From Azohydromonas aeria (GTDB lineage Bacteria; Pseudomonadota; Gammaproteobacteria; Burkholderiales; Burkholderiaceae_C): a DNA stretch of 64,000 bases. Location of the stretch: NCBI RefSeq assembly GCF_009760915.1, contig NZ_VIDQ01000014.1, positions 1 to 64,000 of the forward strand, read 5' to 3'. The notes beneath the pieces were generated by a model that made no database searches, was not told the origin of the DNA, and saw only the letters and a program-made list of their open reading frames with translations. Shown here piece by piece: positions 7,503 through 17,100 of the stretch (its first letter is position 1; the number at the start of each line of letters is the position of its first letter). The position numbers and the translations under genes were made by a program.

Positions 7503-9605
7503 ATGCATTCGATTCCCCGGCCCGCGGCCCCCTTCCTCCTTCACACGCTGGCCGCCGCCGCGGCCTGCGCCCTGATCCCCGCCGCCCAGGCCCATGACGT
7601 GCCCGAAGCCGCCGAGGCGCTAGTGCAGCACGTCGAGATCACCGGGCGCCATTACGACAACGCGGTGGGCTCGTCCGACGCCGCCTCGCAGGGCGTGATC
7701 CGCGCCGAGCTGCTCAGGAGCCGCCCCGCGCTGCGTCCGGGCGAGGTGCTGGAGTTCGTGCCCGGCGTCATCGTCACGCAGCACTCCGGCGACGGGAAGG
7801 CCAACCAGTACTTCCTGCGCGGCTTCAACCTCGACCACGGCACCGACTTCGCCACCAGCGTCAACGGGCTGCCGGTGAACATGCCCAGCCACGGCCACGG
7901 CCAGGGCTACGCGGACCTGAACTTCCTCATCCCCGAGCTGGTGGACCGCGTCGAGTACCGCAAGGGCCCGTATTTCGCGCGCAACGGCGACTTTTCATCG
8001 GCGGGCTCGGCCGACATCGCCTACCGCGACACGCTGGAGCGCCCCTTCGCCGCGGTGACGCTGGGCCAGCGCGGCTACCGGCGGCTGCTGGGCGCGGGCT
8101 CGAACGAGGTGGCCCCGGGACTGTCGCTGCTGGGCGCGCTGGAGCTGCAACGCAACGACGGGCCGTGGACCGTGCCGGAGGACCTGCACAAGCTCAACGG
8201 CGTGCTCACGCTCTCCGGCGGCACCCGGGCCGAGGGCTTCAGCGCCAGCCTGATGCACTACGACGCGCGCTGGACCGCGACCGACCAGGTGCCGCAGCGC
8301 CTGCTCGACGCCGGCGGCATCGGCCGCTTCGACTCGCTCGACCCGACGGACGGCGGCAGCACGCGCCGCAGCAGCCTCTCCGGCGAATGGCACCGCCGCA
8401 ACGAGGACGGCTCCGCCACGCGCGTGGCGGCCTATGCCATCGACTACCGGCTGCAGCTCTTCTCCAACTTCACCTACGCGCTGGAGCGGCCGCAGCAGGG
8501 CGACCAGTTCGCGCAGCGCGACCGGCGCCAGGTCTACGGCTTCAGCGCCAGCCATGCCTTCGACCACGCGCTGGGCACCTTTGCCGCGCGCACGGAGTTC
8601 GGGCTGCAGCTGCGCCACGACCGCATCCGCGTCGGCCTCTTCGACACGCAAGCGCGGCAGGTCACGGACACCACCCGCGACGACCGCGTGCGCCAGACGC
8701 AGCTGGGCCTCTATGCCCAGAGCGCGGTGGAGCTCACGCCCTGGCTGCGCGCCATCGCCGGCGTGCGCGCGGACCGCGCGCGCTTCGACGTGGACAGCCT
8801 GTCCAATGCCGTCAACTCCGGCCGCGCCTCGGACCACCTGCTGTCTCCGAAGCTGTCCGTGATCCTGGGCCCCTGGCAGAAGACGGAATTCTTCGTCAAT
8901 GCCGGGCGCGGCTTCCACAGCAACGACGCACGCGGCACCACGGCCCGGGTCGATCCGCGCACGGGCGAGGCGGTGGACAAGGTGCCGGGACTCGCGGCCG
9001 CGCGGGGCCAGGAGATCGGCCTGCGCACGGAAGTGGTGCCGGGGCTGCAGAGCTCGCTGGCGCTGTGGCGGCTGGACTCGGACTCGGAACTGCTCTACGT
9101 CGGCGACGCCGGCGCCACCGAGGCCGCGCGCGCGAGCCGGCGCCGCGGCGTGGAGTGGAACAACCGCTGGACGCCCCCCGCCCTGCCCTGGCTTCTGCTG
9201 GACGCCGATCTGGCCTGGAGCCACGCGCGCTTCAAGGGCGCCGCGCCGGAGGGCGACCGCATTCCCAACGCGGTGGACAAGGTGGCCTCGGTGGCGGTGA
9301 CGGTGCGCGAGCTCGGCCCCTGGTCGGCCAGCCTGCAGTGGCGCTACCTGGGCTCGGGGGCGCTCGTCGAGGACAACAGCCAGCGCTCGCGGTCCTCGCT
9401 GACCACCAACTTCCGCCTGAGCCGCCAGCTCGGCCGCGACACCGAGCTGACGCTGGACGTGTTCAACCTCTTCAACCGCCGCATCAACGACATCGAGTAC
9501 TACTACGAGTCGCGCCTGCCGGGCGAGGCGGCAGCCGTGGCCGACCGCCACGTGCATCCGGCCGAGCCGCGCACGCTGAGGCTGACGCTGCGCACGAGCT
9601 TCTGA
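7503..9605 (+). CDS. TonB-dependent outer-membrane receptor
   Basis: A 700-residue outer-membrane channel for energised uptake of a ligand. The signal peptide covers about residues 1-30 (ending AAQAHD). The plug domain (about 45-155) includes EVLEFVPGVIVTQHSGDGKA and QYFLRGFNLDHGTDFA; the beta-barrel follows and ends with aromatic Phe in LRLTLRTSF, the usual outer-membrane assembly signal. A His-containing stretch, NMPSHGHGQGYADLNFLIPEL, is typical of one receptor subgroup but does not define the ligand. The exact start is uncertain: MHSIPRP is preferred because a signal peptide follows directly. Neighbouring phosphate-scavenging genes make a phosphorus-containing ligand possible, but no PHO box or Fur box was seen upstream. 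Confidence 0.88.
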   Translation: MHSIPRPAAPFLLHTLAAAAACALIPAAQAHDVPEAAEALVQHVEITGRHYDNAVGSSDAASQGVIRAELLRSRPALRPGEVLEFVPGVIVTQHSGDGKANQYFLRGFNLDHGTDFATSVNGLPVNMPSHGHGQGYADLNFLIPELVDRVEYRKGPYFARNGDFSSAGSADIAYRDTLERPFAAVTLGQRGYRRLLGAGSNEVAPGLSLLGALELQRNDGPWTVPEDLHKLNGVLTLSGGTRAEGFSASLMHYDARWTATDQVPQRLLDAGGIGRFDSLDPTDGGSTRRSSLSGEWHRRNEDGSATRVAAYAIDYRLQLFSNFTYALERPQQGDQFAQRDRRQVYGFSASHAFDHALGTFAARTEFGLQLRHDRIRVGLFDTQARQVTDTTRDDRVRQTQLGLYAQSAVELTPWLRAIAGVRADRARFDVDSLSNAVNSGRASDHLLSPKLSVILGPWQKTEFFVNAGRGFHSNDARGTTARVDPRTGEAVDKVPGLAAARGQEIGLRTEVVPGLQSSLALWRLDSDSELLYVGDAGATEAARASRRRGVEWNNRWTPPALPWLLLDADLAWSHARFKGAAPEGDRIPNAVDKVASVAVTVRELGPWSASLQWRYLGSGALVEDNSQRSRSSLTTNFRLSRQLGRDTELTLDVFNLFNRRINDIEYYYESRLPGEAAAVADRHVHPAEPRTLRLTLRTSF

Positions 9606-9618
9606 GCCTGGGCCAGGG

Positions 9619-9638
9619 CGCCGCGGCCGGCCGCGGCG
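9619..9638. terminator. Palindromic hairpin downstream of the TonB receptor gene
   Basis: CGCCGCGGCC followed directly by its complement makes a 20-base perfect palindrome in the 67-base gap between the TonB receptor gene and a convergent small gene. It could form an 8-bp stem with a 4-base loop. There is no clear T-run, so the terminator role is tentative. Confidence 0.4.
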
Positions 9639-9672
9639 TTCACCGGCTCGCGGGCCAGGTCCCGGCCGGGCA

Positions 9673-9840
9673 TCAGGTTGCGAGCGCAATCAGCAGCGGC
9701 GCCAGCGCCAGGACGGCAACGCAGGCCACGCCGGCCCACTTGCGCTCCGCGGGCGCCGCGCAGGGCGTCGCGGGCAGCGGCGCCTGCGCGTAGCGGCTGA
9801 GCATCTCGGGCTGCAAGTGAACGAGGGCGGCGGGATTCAT
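9673..9840 (-). CDS. 55-aa tail-anchored membrane protein, Pho-linked
   Basis: A 55-residue protein not matched to a named family by eye. It has a soluble N-terminal half (MNPAALVHLQPEMLSRYAQ) and one C-terminal hydrophobic helix (AGVACVAVLALAPLLIALAT) preceded by ERKW, so a tail-anchored inner-membrane topology is likely. The start at 9840 has only a weak GAGAAG site. A PHO-box-like repeat lies 72 bases upstream on the same strand, matching the spacing at the glycerophosphodiesterase and 65-aa genes. This is the main support for it being real. Confidence 0.55.
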   Translation of the reverse strand: MNPAALVHLQPEMLSRYAQAPLPATPCAAPAERKWAGVACVAVLALAPLLIALAT

Positions 9841-9912
9841 GGCGTCTTCTCGCTTCTCGGAGTTGGAAAGGGCCGCAACGCTGTGCCAGACCCGCCATTG
9901 CAGTGCGCGGCC

Positions 9913-9930
9913 GTGACAGCGGCGTGTCAG
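9913..9930 (-). promoter_or_regulatory. PHO-box-like repeat upstream of the 55-aa gene
   Basis: The minus strand reads CTGACAC-GCCG-CTGTCAC: one mismatch in the first half, none in the second, and a 4-base spacer. It ends 72 bases before the 55-aa start codon. It is among the best of the five matches. Confidence 0.65.
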
Positions 9931-10008
9931 CACGCCGGCATTCCTTCACCGAAATGAGCTGGATCAATGCCGGCGACGGTGCCGCCCCGCCGCGCCAACG
10001 TCCCCCGG

Positions 10009-11271
10009 TCAGCGCCACAGCAGCAGGATCGCCACGCCGCCGGCCAGCGCCAGGCCGAAGTACAGGGCAATGCGCGCGCGCAGCGCGGAGGAGCCCAGCA
10101 CCATCGCGCAGCCGCCCTTGAACGCCAGGTTGGCCAGCACCGCCAGCAGGACCAGCCGGGCGCCGACGTCGGCCTCGATCCGGCCCGCGTTGGCGAGGTT
10201 GGCGGTGGACAGCGTGATCGCGTCCACGTCGGTCAGGCCGCTGAGCAGCGCCACGGGGTACAGGCCCGCGTCGCCGAAGCGGTCCTTGGCGAAGGCCACC
10301 GCCAGGATCACCAGCGCGTACAGCGCGCCGAAGAGCAGCGCCGGCTTGAGTTCGGCGGGGTTGCCGCCTTCGGGCAGCGTCTCGGCCTTCTGGCGCCGCC
10401 CGTGCCGCCAGGCCAGCAGCGACAGCAGCGCCATCCAGCCCAGCAGCGCGCCCAGCGGCGCGCCGATGGCCGCGAAGTGGCGCGGCGCGACGACGGCGAC
10501 TTCCACCATCACGCGCAGCAGCGACATGGCCGAGGCCACCACGATCACCAGCGTGGCCAGCGCGGCGCCCGCCGCCTGCGCGCTGCCGCCGGCCTCGCCG
10601 CGGCTGCGCCGCGCGTAGCTGACGGTGGTGGCCGTGCTCGACACCAGCCCGCCCACGATGCCGCCCAGCAGCGCGCCGGTCTGCGCCGCGGCGAGCTTGC
10701 GGGCCACGAAGCCGGCGAGGTTGATGGTCACGATCAGCACCACCATCAGCCAGATACGAAAGGGATTGAGCACTTCGTACGGGCCGAAGCTGCGGTCGGG
10801 CAGCACCGGCAGCACCACCAGCGTCACCAGCGCGAACTGCATCACCGCGGTGACGTCGCGATCGCTCATCGCACCGACGATGCGGTGCATCGGGGCCTTG
10901 AGGTAGAGCAGCAGCACCGACACGCCCCCCAGCGCCACCGCGGCCTCGGTGTGGCCGACCACGAGATAGGCGCCCAGCCCATAGGTCAGCAGCACCGCGA
11001 CCTCGGAGGTCATGCCGGGGTTGGCGTCGGGCTGCCGCAGCTTGATGAGATTGGCAATCAGCAGCAGCAGCGCCAGGGCGAGCATGCCGGCGGCGACGAG
11101 CCAGGGGCCGAAGGCCGGCACGGTCAGCGCCATGAGCGCGCCGAACAGCGCGATCAGCGGGAAGGTGCGTATGCCCGCCAGGCGCGAGTCGACGCGCTGG
11201 CGCTGCAGCCCCATGAGCAGCCCCAGGCCCAGCGCCAGGGCCAGCTTGAAGAAGGTGGTTTCCAGGTCCAT
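10009..11271 (-). CDS. MgtC/SapB-DUF4010 family integral membrane protein
   Basis: A 420-residue polytopic inner-membrane protein with an N-terminal MgtC/SapB-like part (FFKLALALGLGLLMGLQRQRV, then LAGIRTFPLIALFGALMAL) and a C-terminal DUF4010 part (GGIVGGLVSSTATTVSYARRS, ALLSGLTDVDAITLSTANLA). About 12 hydrophobic segments are visible. The role of the family is poorly defined; related MgtC proteins act in Mg or phosphate homeostasis and acid adaptation. The start at 11271 (MDLETTF) is chosen because members of the family begin this way; an ATG 12 codons earlier is also possible. It lies upstream of the 55-aa gene on the same strand. Confidence 0.82.
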   Translation of the reverse strand: MDLETTFFKLALALGLGLLMGLQRQRVDSRLAGIRTFPLIALFGALMALTVPAFGPWLVAAGMLALALLLLIANLIKLRQPDANPGMTSEVAVLLTYGLGAYLVVGHTEAAVALGGVSVLLLYLKAPMHRIVGAMSDRDVTAVMQFALVTLVVLPVLPDRSFGPYEVLNPFRIWLMVVLIVTINLAGFVARKLAAAQTGALLGGIVGGLVSSTATTVSYARRSRGEAGGSAQAAGAALATLVIVVASAMSLLRVMVEVAVVAPRHFAAIGAPLGALLGWMALLSLLAWRHGRRQKAETLPEGGNPAELKPALLFGALYALVILAVAFAKDRFGDAGLYPVALLSGLTDVDAITLSTANLANAGRIEADVGARLVLLAVLANLAFKGGCAMVLGSSALRARIALYFGLALAGGVAILLLWR

Positions 11272-11454
11272 GCGCACCCCGCGAAGGAAGCCGGCAGACG
11301 GCACCATGGTGCCGCACGCCGCCCAGGGGGCACGCCCAGGCGCGGCCGGGCCGGACCCTCAGAGAGCGAGCTCACGCAGCTCACGGATGCAGGCCCGCGA
11401 AACCACCGTGCACGAGCCCGCGGCGCAGGCCGCGAAGTGGCTCGACGGCGGGGT

Positions 11455-13704
11455 TCAACCCGATGCCGCCTGCTCCTGGGGACGGGCCTTGAGCAGGCGC
11501 AGCCCATTGGCCACCACGAGCAGCGTCGTGCCCATGTCGGCGAAGACGGCCATCCACATCGTGGCCGAGCCGAACACCGCCAGCACGAAGAAGACGGCCT
11601 TCACGCCCAGGGCAAAGGCGATGTTCTGCCACAGCACGGCGTGCGTGCGGCGGGACAGCCGGATGGTTTCAGGCAGGCGGCGCAGGTCGTCGTTCATCAC
11701 CACCACGTCGGCCGCCTCCATGGCCGTGTCGGTGCCCGCCGCGCCCATGGCCACGCCCAGGTCGGCGCGCGCCAGCGCCGGCGCGTCGTTGATGCCGTCG
11801 CCCACCATGGCGACCGGGCCGCGCCGGCGCAGCTCCTCCACGGCGGCGAGCTTGTCCGCGGGCAGCAGGTTGCCGCGCGCCTCGTCGATGCCGGCCTCGC
11901 GGGCGATGGTCTGCCCCGTGGCGGCGTTGTCGCCGGTGAGCAGCACCGGCGTGACGCCCAGCGCCCGCAGCTGTGCCACCGCCTCGCGCGAGCCGGGCCT
12001 GAGCGTGTCGGCGACCGCGAACACCGCCAGCACGCCGTCGTCGCCCATGAGCAGCGTGACGCTGCGCCCCTGCGCCTCGTGGGCCTGCAGCCGCTGCTCC
12101 AGTGACGGGCTGCACTGCCCGCGCTCCTCGGCCAGCCGGTGGTTGCCCAGCACGTAGCGGCGGCCGTCCACCACGCCTTCCACGCCGCGCCCGGCCAGGG
12201 CCCTGAAGCCGGTGATGCCGTCGCCCCGCAGCGCCAGGCCCTGCGCGATGGCCTGCGACACCGGGTGGTCCGAGCGCGCGGCCAGGCTGGCGGCCAGCAG
12301 CGCGTTGGCGTCGCGCTCGCCGTGCAGGCTTTCCCAGTGCACGAGCTTCGGGCGCCCCTGCGTGAGCGTGCCGGTCTTGTCCAGCGCCACGACCTTGAGC
12401 GAGCGCGCCAGCTCCAGGTGCGTGCCGCCCTTGATCAGCACGCCGCGCCGCGCCGCGGCCGCCAGCGCGCTGACCACCGTCACCGGCGTGGAGATCACCA
12501 GCGCGCACGGGCAGCCGATGACCAGCAGCACCAGCGCCTTGTACAGGCCCTGCGTCCAGGTTGCGCCGGCCAGCAGCGGCAGCAGCACCGCGGTCGCCGC
12601 GGCCAGCGCGAAGATGGCCGGGGTGTAGAACTGCGCGAAGCGGTCCACGAAGCGCTGGGTGGGTGCGCGCGCGGCTTGCGCCTGCTCCACGGCGTGGATG
12701 ATGCGCGTGAGCGTGCTGTCGGAAGCCGGGGCGGTCACGCGCACCTCGATCTCTCCCGTGCCGTTGACGGTGCCGGCAAAGACCGCATCGCCCGGCTGCT
12801 TGTCCACCGGGATGCTCTCGCCTGTCACGGGCGCCTGGTTCACGGCGCTGATGCCGCGCGTGACGCTGCCGTCCAGCGGCACGCGCCCGCCCGGGCGGAT
12901 GCGCACCGTGTCGCCCACGGCCACCGCGGCGGCCGGGGTCACCCTCCAGCTGCCGTCGGCCTGGCGCACGTCGGCCTCTTCGGGCGCCAGGGCCATGAGC
13001 GTGCGGATCGAGTTGCGGGCCCGGTCCGCGGCGCGCGCCTCGATGAGCTCGGCAATGCCGTAGAGCGCCATCACCATGGCGGCTTCCGGCCACTGGCCGA
13101 TGAGGAAGGCGCCGGTGACGGCCACCGACATCAGCGCGTTGATGGTGAGCCGGCCGCGGCGCAGCGCCGCGAAGCCCTTGGTGTAGGTCTCCAGGCCGGA
13201 CAGCGCGATGGCACCCAGGGCCAGCGCCATGCCCGCCACCTCGAAGGCCGTGGTGTGCGCCGCGAAGAGCTCGATGCCTTCCGCCAGCAACGCCAGCACA
13301 AGCGCCCATGCCAGGCGGGCCATGCCCGAGGACGCGCCGTGCGCGTGGTCATGCCGTCCCTGGCCCGCCTGGGCGCCCTCGCCCCGGGGCGGCTCCACGG
13401 GCTGCGGCTTGAAGCCCGCGCCGGTGATGGCCGCCAGTGCCCGGGGCAGCACGTGCGCCGGGGCGTTGATGGCCAGGGTGCGCGCGGCGAGCTGGAAGTC
13501 CAGCGCACGGATGCCGTCGATGCCTTCGAGCGCGCGGCGGATCTCGGCTTCCTCGACCGGGCAATCCATGGTCGGGATGCGGTACACGGCCGTGGCGGCG
13601 CGCGACGCGGGCATGGGGCTGATGGCCACGGTGGGGGCCTGGGCCGGCGCGCCGCCGCAGCATGCGCCGCCGCTGCACGAAGGGGGGGAGTCTTGGGGGT
13701 TCAT
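11455..13704 (-). CDS. Heavy-metal P1B-type ATPase (Zn/Cd/Pb exporter, ZntA/CadA-like)
   Basis: A 749-residue ATP-driven exporter of soft divalent metals. The N-terminus is Cys-rich (SCSGGACCGG, residues 9-18), followed by one HMA domain whose metal site is MDCPVEE near 46-52, with a single Cys rather than CxxC; this form is common in betaproteobacterial Zn/Cd/Pb pumps. Core motifs are all present: TGES, the intramembrane IGCPCALVIST (about 396), the phosphorylated DKTGTLTQG (about 443), RSDHPVSQAI and GDGINDAPAL (about 636). The CPC motif plus the HMA form indicate group 1B-2 (Zn2+, Cd2+, Pb2+). The start at 13704 is chosen by GGAAGAA upstream. No MerR-type regulator gene is adjacent in the window. 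Confidence 0.95.
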   Translation of the reverse strand: MNPQDSPPSCSGGACCGGAPAQAPTVAISPMPASRAATAVYRIPTMDCPVEEAEIRRALEGIDGIRALDFQLAARTLAINAPAHVLPRALAAITGAGFKPQPVEPPRGEGAQAGQGRHDHAHGASSGMARLAWALVLALLAEGIELFAAHTTAFEVAGMALALGAIALSGLETYTKGFAALRRGRLTINALMSVAVTGAFLIGQWPEAAMVMALYGIAELIEARAADRARNSIRTLMALAPEEADVRQADGSWRVTPAAAVAVGDTVRIRPGGRVPLDGSVTRGISAVNQAPVTGESIPVDKQPGDAVFAGTVNGTGEIEVRVTAPASDSTLTRIIHAVEQAQAARAPTQRFVDRFAQFYTPAIFALAAATAVLLPLLAGATWTQGLYKALVLLVIGCPCALVISTPVTVVSALAAAARRGVLIKGGTHLELARSLKVVALDKTGTLTQGRPKLVHWESLHGERDANALLAASLAARSDHPVSQAIAQGLALRGDGITGFRALAGRGVEGVVDGRRYVLGNHRLAEERGQCSPSLEQRLQAHEAQGRSVTLLMGDDGVLAVFAVADTLRPGSREAVAQLRALGVTPVLLTGDNAATGQTIAREAGIDEARGNLLPADKLAAVEELRRRGPVAMVGDGINDAPALARADLGVAMGAAGTDTAMEAADVVVMNDDLRRLPETIRLSRRTHAVLWQNIAFALGVKAVFFVLAVFGSATMWMAVFADMGTTLLVVANGLRLLKARPQEQAASG

Positions 13705-13934
13705 GATGTTTCTTCCAATCCGCCACGCTACAAGGACGCGCCCGAAGGCAACTGCGGCGAGGTCAATGCGTAGCTGAATCCGCACATGCATCGCTCACGT
13801 TACACGGCGCATCCGCGGGTTGCGCTCACGGGAGAAGGCGCTCCTTGTCCCGGGTGCCATCGATGCCTTCCCGGCCAGCCGAGGCAGCACACCCCGGCTG
13901 TCCAGGAGCACGGCCGGCGACCAGACTTGCCGCC

Positions 13935-14135
13935 ATGGACCCACGAAGCGAGTTGCAGGCACGCCGTGACGCCCTGGAGAGCGAGCTCCTGGCGCTGCAG
14001 CCCAACGTCCCGGGCGATGCGCCTCACGGCGGCTTGACAGGCGTGGAGCTGCTGCAGCGCGTGGACCGCCTGCTGGCGCAGCTGGGCGCGGTCAACCAGG
14101 CCTTGTCGGAGCCGGGCGGCCCGCGGCCGGCTTGA
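13935..14135 (+). CDS. Small hypothetical coiled-coil protein, 66 aa
   Basis: An unrecognised 66-residue protein starting MDPRSELQARRDALESELLALQ and continuing with GVELLQRVDRLLAQLGAVNQAL. Both segments have heptad-like Leu spacing and could form a short helical hairpin. No signal peptide or cysteine is present. No convincing ribosome site is visible, and it sits alone between the divergent metal ATPase gene and the convergent kinase gene. The call depends on codon composition and plausible protein sequence only. Confidence 0.45.
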   Translation: MDPRSELQARRDALESELLALQPNVPGDAPHGGLTGVELLQRVDRLLAQLGAVNQALSEPGGPRPA

Positions 14136-14163
14136 GGCCGTCCAGGCGGGCACGGGTCGCGGC

Positions 14164-17100
14164 TCAGCCTGGCGCCTGCTGGCGCAGCGGCACCCGCCAC
14201 AGCACCGCCGTGCCCTCGCCCGGCCGGGACTCGATCTCGAAGCTGCCGCCCAGGGCCTCGATGCGCTCGCGCATGCCCACCAGGCCCCAGTTCACCTGCC
14301 CGGCCTCCACGTCCAGCGCCCGGGCCGCGTCGAAGCCCACGCCGTCGTCCTCGACGCTGGCCACGAGCCGGGCCTTGAAGCACTCCACCGACACGCTGAC
14401 GCTGCGCGAGCGCGCATGCTTGGCGATGTTGTTGAGCGCCTCCTGCACCACGCGAAACACCGCCAGCTCCACGTGCACGGGCAGTGCCCGCCCCTGCAGC
14501 CCGCGCAGCAGCAGGTCCACCGGCTGGCCGGTCAGCGCCGACCACGACGACACGTAGGCGGTGATGCCCTCGTGCAGGCCGCCGTGCTCCAGCGCCGCCG
14601 GCCGCAGCTCGAACACCAGCCGGTCCAGGTCGCGGTCGGCCACCTCCAGGGCGCGCCTGACCTCGGCCACGTCCTCGCCGGCAGCGCGGCCGCGCAGCTT
14701 TCCGTGCAGCGCGCCCAGCGCCAGCGACACGGCGGTGAGCTGCTGGCCAAGCGAGTCGTGCAGCTCGCGCGCGATGCGCCGGCGCTCCTCGTCCTGCATC
14801 GTCTCCAGGTGCTGCAGCAGCCGGCGCTGGCGCGTGGCCAGGGTTTGCAGCTCCTGCGTGCGCTCGGCCACGCACTGCTCCAGCCGCTCGCGCGACTCGC
14901 GGCGCAGCCGCGCCAGCTTCACGTGCGCCTCCACGCGCGCCACCAGCTCGCGCGCGCTGAAGGGCTTGACGATGTAGTCGTCGGCGCCCGACTGCATGCC
15001 GTGCACGCGGCTGTCCTCGCTGGCGCGGGCGGTCAGCAGGATCACGGGCAGCTCGCGCGTGGATTCCCGCGCGCGCAGCGCCTGCAGCAGCGCCAGGCCG
15101 TCCAGCCCCGGCAGCATCACGTCGGCCAGCACCAGCTCGGGAACCTGCTGCTGCACGGCCGCCAGCGCCGCCTGCGCGTCGGCCACCGCCTCCACGTCGA
15201 AGCCCGGTGACAGCAGCCGCGCCACGTAGCCGCGCATGTCGGCGTTGTCCTCGACCAGCAGCACGCGCGCGCGCTCGGTGGGCGGCAGATGCGCCAGCGG
15301 CGGATCGGGCAGCCCGTGCAGCAGCTCGCTGGCGTTGGCGTCGCGCGCCGCCGACGCGGGCAGCCAGCGCAGCGCCTCCTCCACGAAGGCCTCGGGCCGC
15401 GTGGCGGTGGAGGCCAGCGGCTGTTCATCTGCCCCGCTGACGTGGTCGGCGCTCAGGTGCGAGCGGCCCAGCGGCAGTTGCACCGTGAAGCAGCTGCCCT
15501 CGCCCCAGGTGCTCGCCAGCTGCACCGTGCCGCCGTGCAGCTTGACCAGTTCCTGCACCAGCGCCAGCCCGATGCCCGAGCCCTCGTGCGAGCGCCCGCG
15601 CGCCGCCTCGACGCGGTGGAAGCGCTCGAAGACGCGCGGCAGCTCGTGCGCGGGAATGCCGGTGCCCGTGTCCCGTACCGTCAGCACCGCGTGCGCGCCC
15701 TGCTGGCGCACCGCCACCGTGATGCGGCCCTCGAACGTGAACTTGAAGGCGTTGGAGAGCAGGTTGAGCACGACCTTCTCCCACATCTCCCGGTCCACGA
15801 ACACGGTTTCGGGCAGCGGCGGGCAGTCGATCACCAGCGCCAGCCCGGCGGCCTCGCAGGCCGAGCGGAAGCTGCTGGCCAGGTCGGCCGTGAGGGCGGC
15901 CAGGTCGGTGGGCTCGTAGCGGGCGCGGGCCCGGCCGGCTTCCACGCGGCTGAAGTCCAGCAGCGTGTTGACCAGGCGCAGCAGCCGCAAGCCGTTGCGG
16001 TGCACCACCCGCAGCGGCTCGCGCACGGCGCCCTCCAGCGGCGCGCCGGCCAGCAGTTCCTCCAGCGGCGCCAGCATGAGCGTGAGCGGCGTGCGGAACT
16101 CGTGGCTGACGTTGGAGAAGAAGGCGGTCTTGGCGCGGTCGATCTCGGCCAGCGCCTGGACACGGCGCTGCTCGTCCACGCGGGCGCGCAGGGCGACCAG
16201 CGCGTTGGAGAGGGCCACGCCCAGCAGCGCGAGGAAGCTGCGGTAGGTCTCGGTCAGCGGCAGCCGCGCCGAGACGCCCGCCACCAGCAGCGCCGGCGCC
16301 GGCGGGCCCAGCGGCGTGGCCAGGGGGATGACGAAGGCCGTGGCGGGCGGCTCCTCGTAGGGGCCACAGGGCTCGCCTTGCAGCAGCGCCGGCAAGTGCC
16401 CCGCCTCGACCATGCGCGCCGTCCTCAGGGCCTGCGCCACCGGCCAGGGCTCCACGGCCTGCGGCGACAGCTGCTGCGGCGCCGCGGCGCTGCCGGCGCG
16501 CACGCCGTGGCAGCCGGCCAGGCGGTAGCCGCCCAGGGCCGCGTCGAAGCGGTAGTACAGCAGCAGCGGCACGTCCCACTCGAAGGCAGCGAGCGCCTGC
16601 ACGGTGCGGCGTGCCACGTCGGCCTCGTCCCGCGCCAGCTCCAGGCACGTGCCCAGCTCGCGCAACGCCTGCGCGCGGCGCTCGGCCAGCATGGCCGTGG
16701 TGGTCTCGGCGACGGGGTGGAACACCCCGGCGATGCGGCCGCTCTCGTCGCGGATGGGCGAGTGCGAGAAGGTGAGGAAAGCCTCCTCCAGGCGGCCGCC
16801 GAGGCGGCGCAGGAACATGCGCTGGTTCTCCCGGGACACGGTCTCGCCGGCCAGGGCACGCTCGAAGGACTCGCCGATCGCCGGCCAGGCGCTGGCCCAC
16901 GTCTCGCGGTAGTCCGCACCCAGGGCGCGCGGGTGCGCGTCGCCGCAGCAGTCGCGGTAGCGGTCGTTGTAGAGCTGCGTGCGCTGCGGCCCCCAGATGA
17001 TGCTGATGGGGAACCCGGAGACCAGGCACAGGCTCACCGCGGTGCGCAGGCTCTGCGGCCAGCCTTGCGGCGCGCCCAGCGGCGTGCCGGACCAGTCCCG

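Noticed and set aside
9503..11317. 604-codon minus-strand frame overlapping the MgtC/DUF4010 gene.
   Set aside because: Same-strand out-of-frame shadow; the membrane protein in the other frame has clear helices and family motifs.
13705..13934. MerR-type operator for the heavy-metal ATPase.
   Set aside because: No long-spacer promoter or matching dyad could be seen and no merR-like gene is adjacent.
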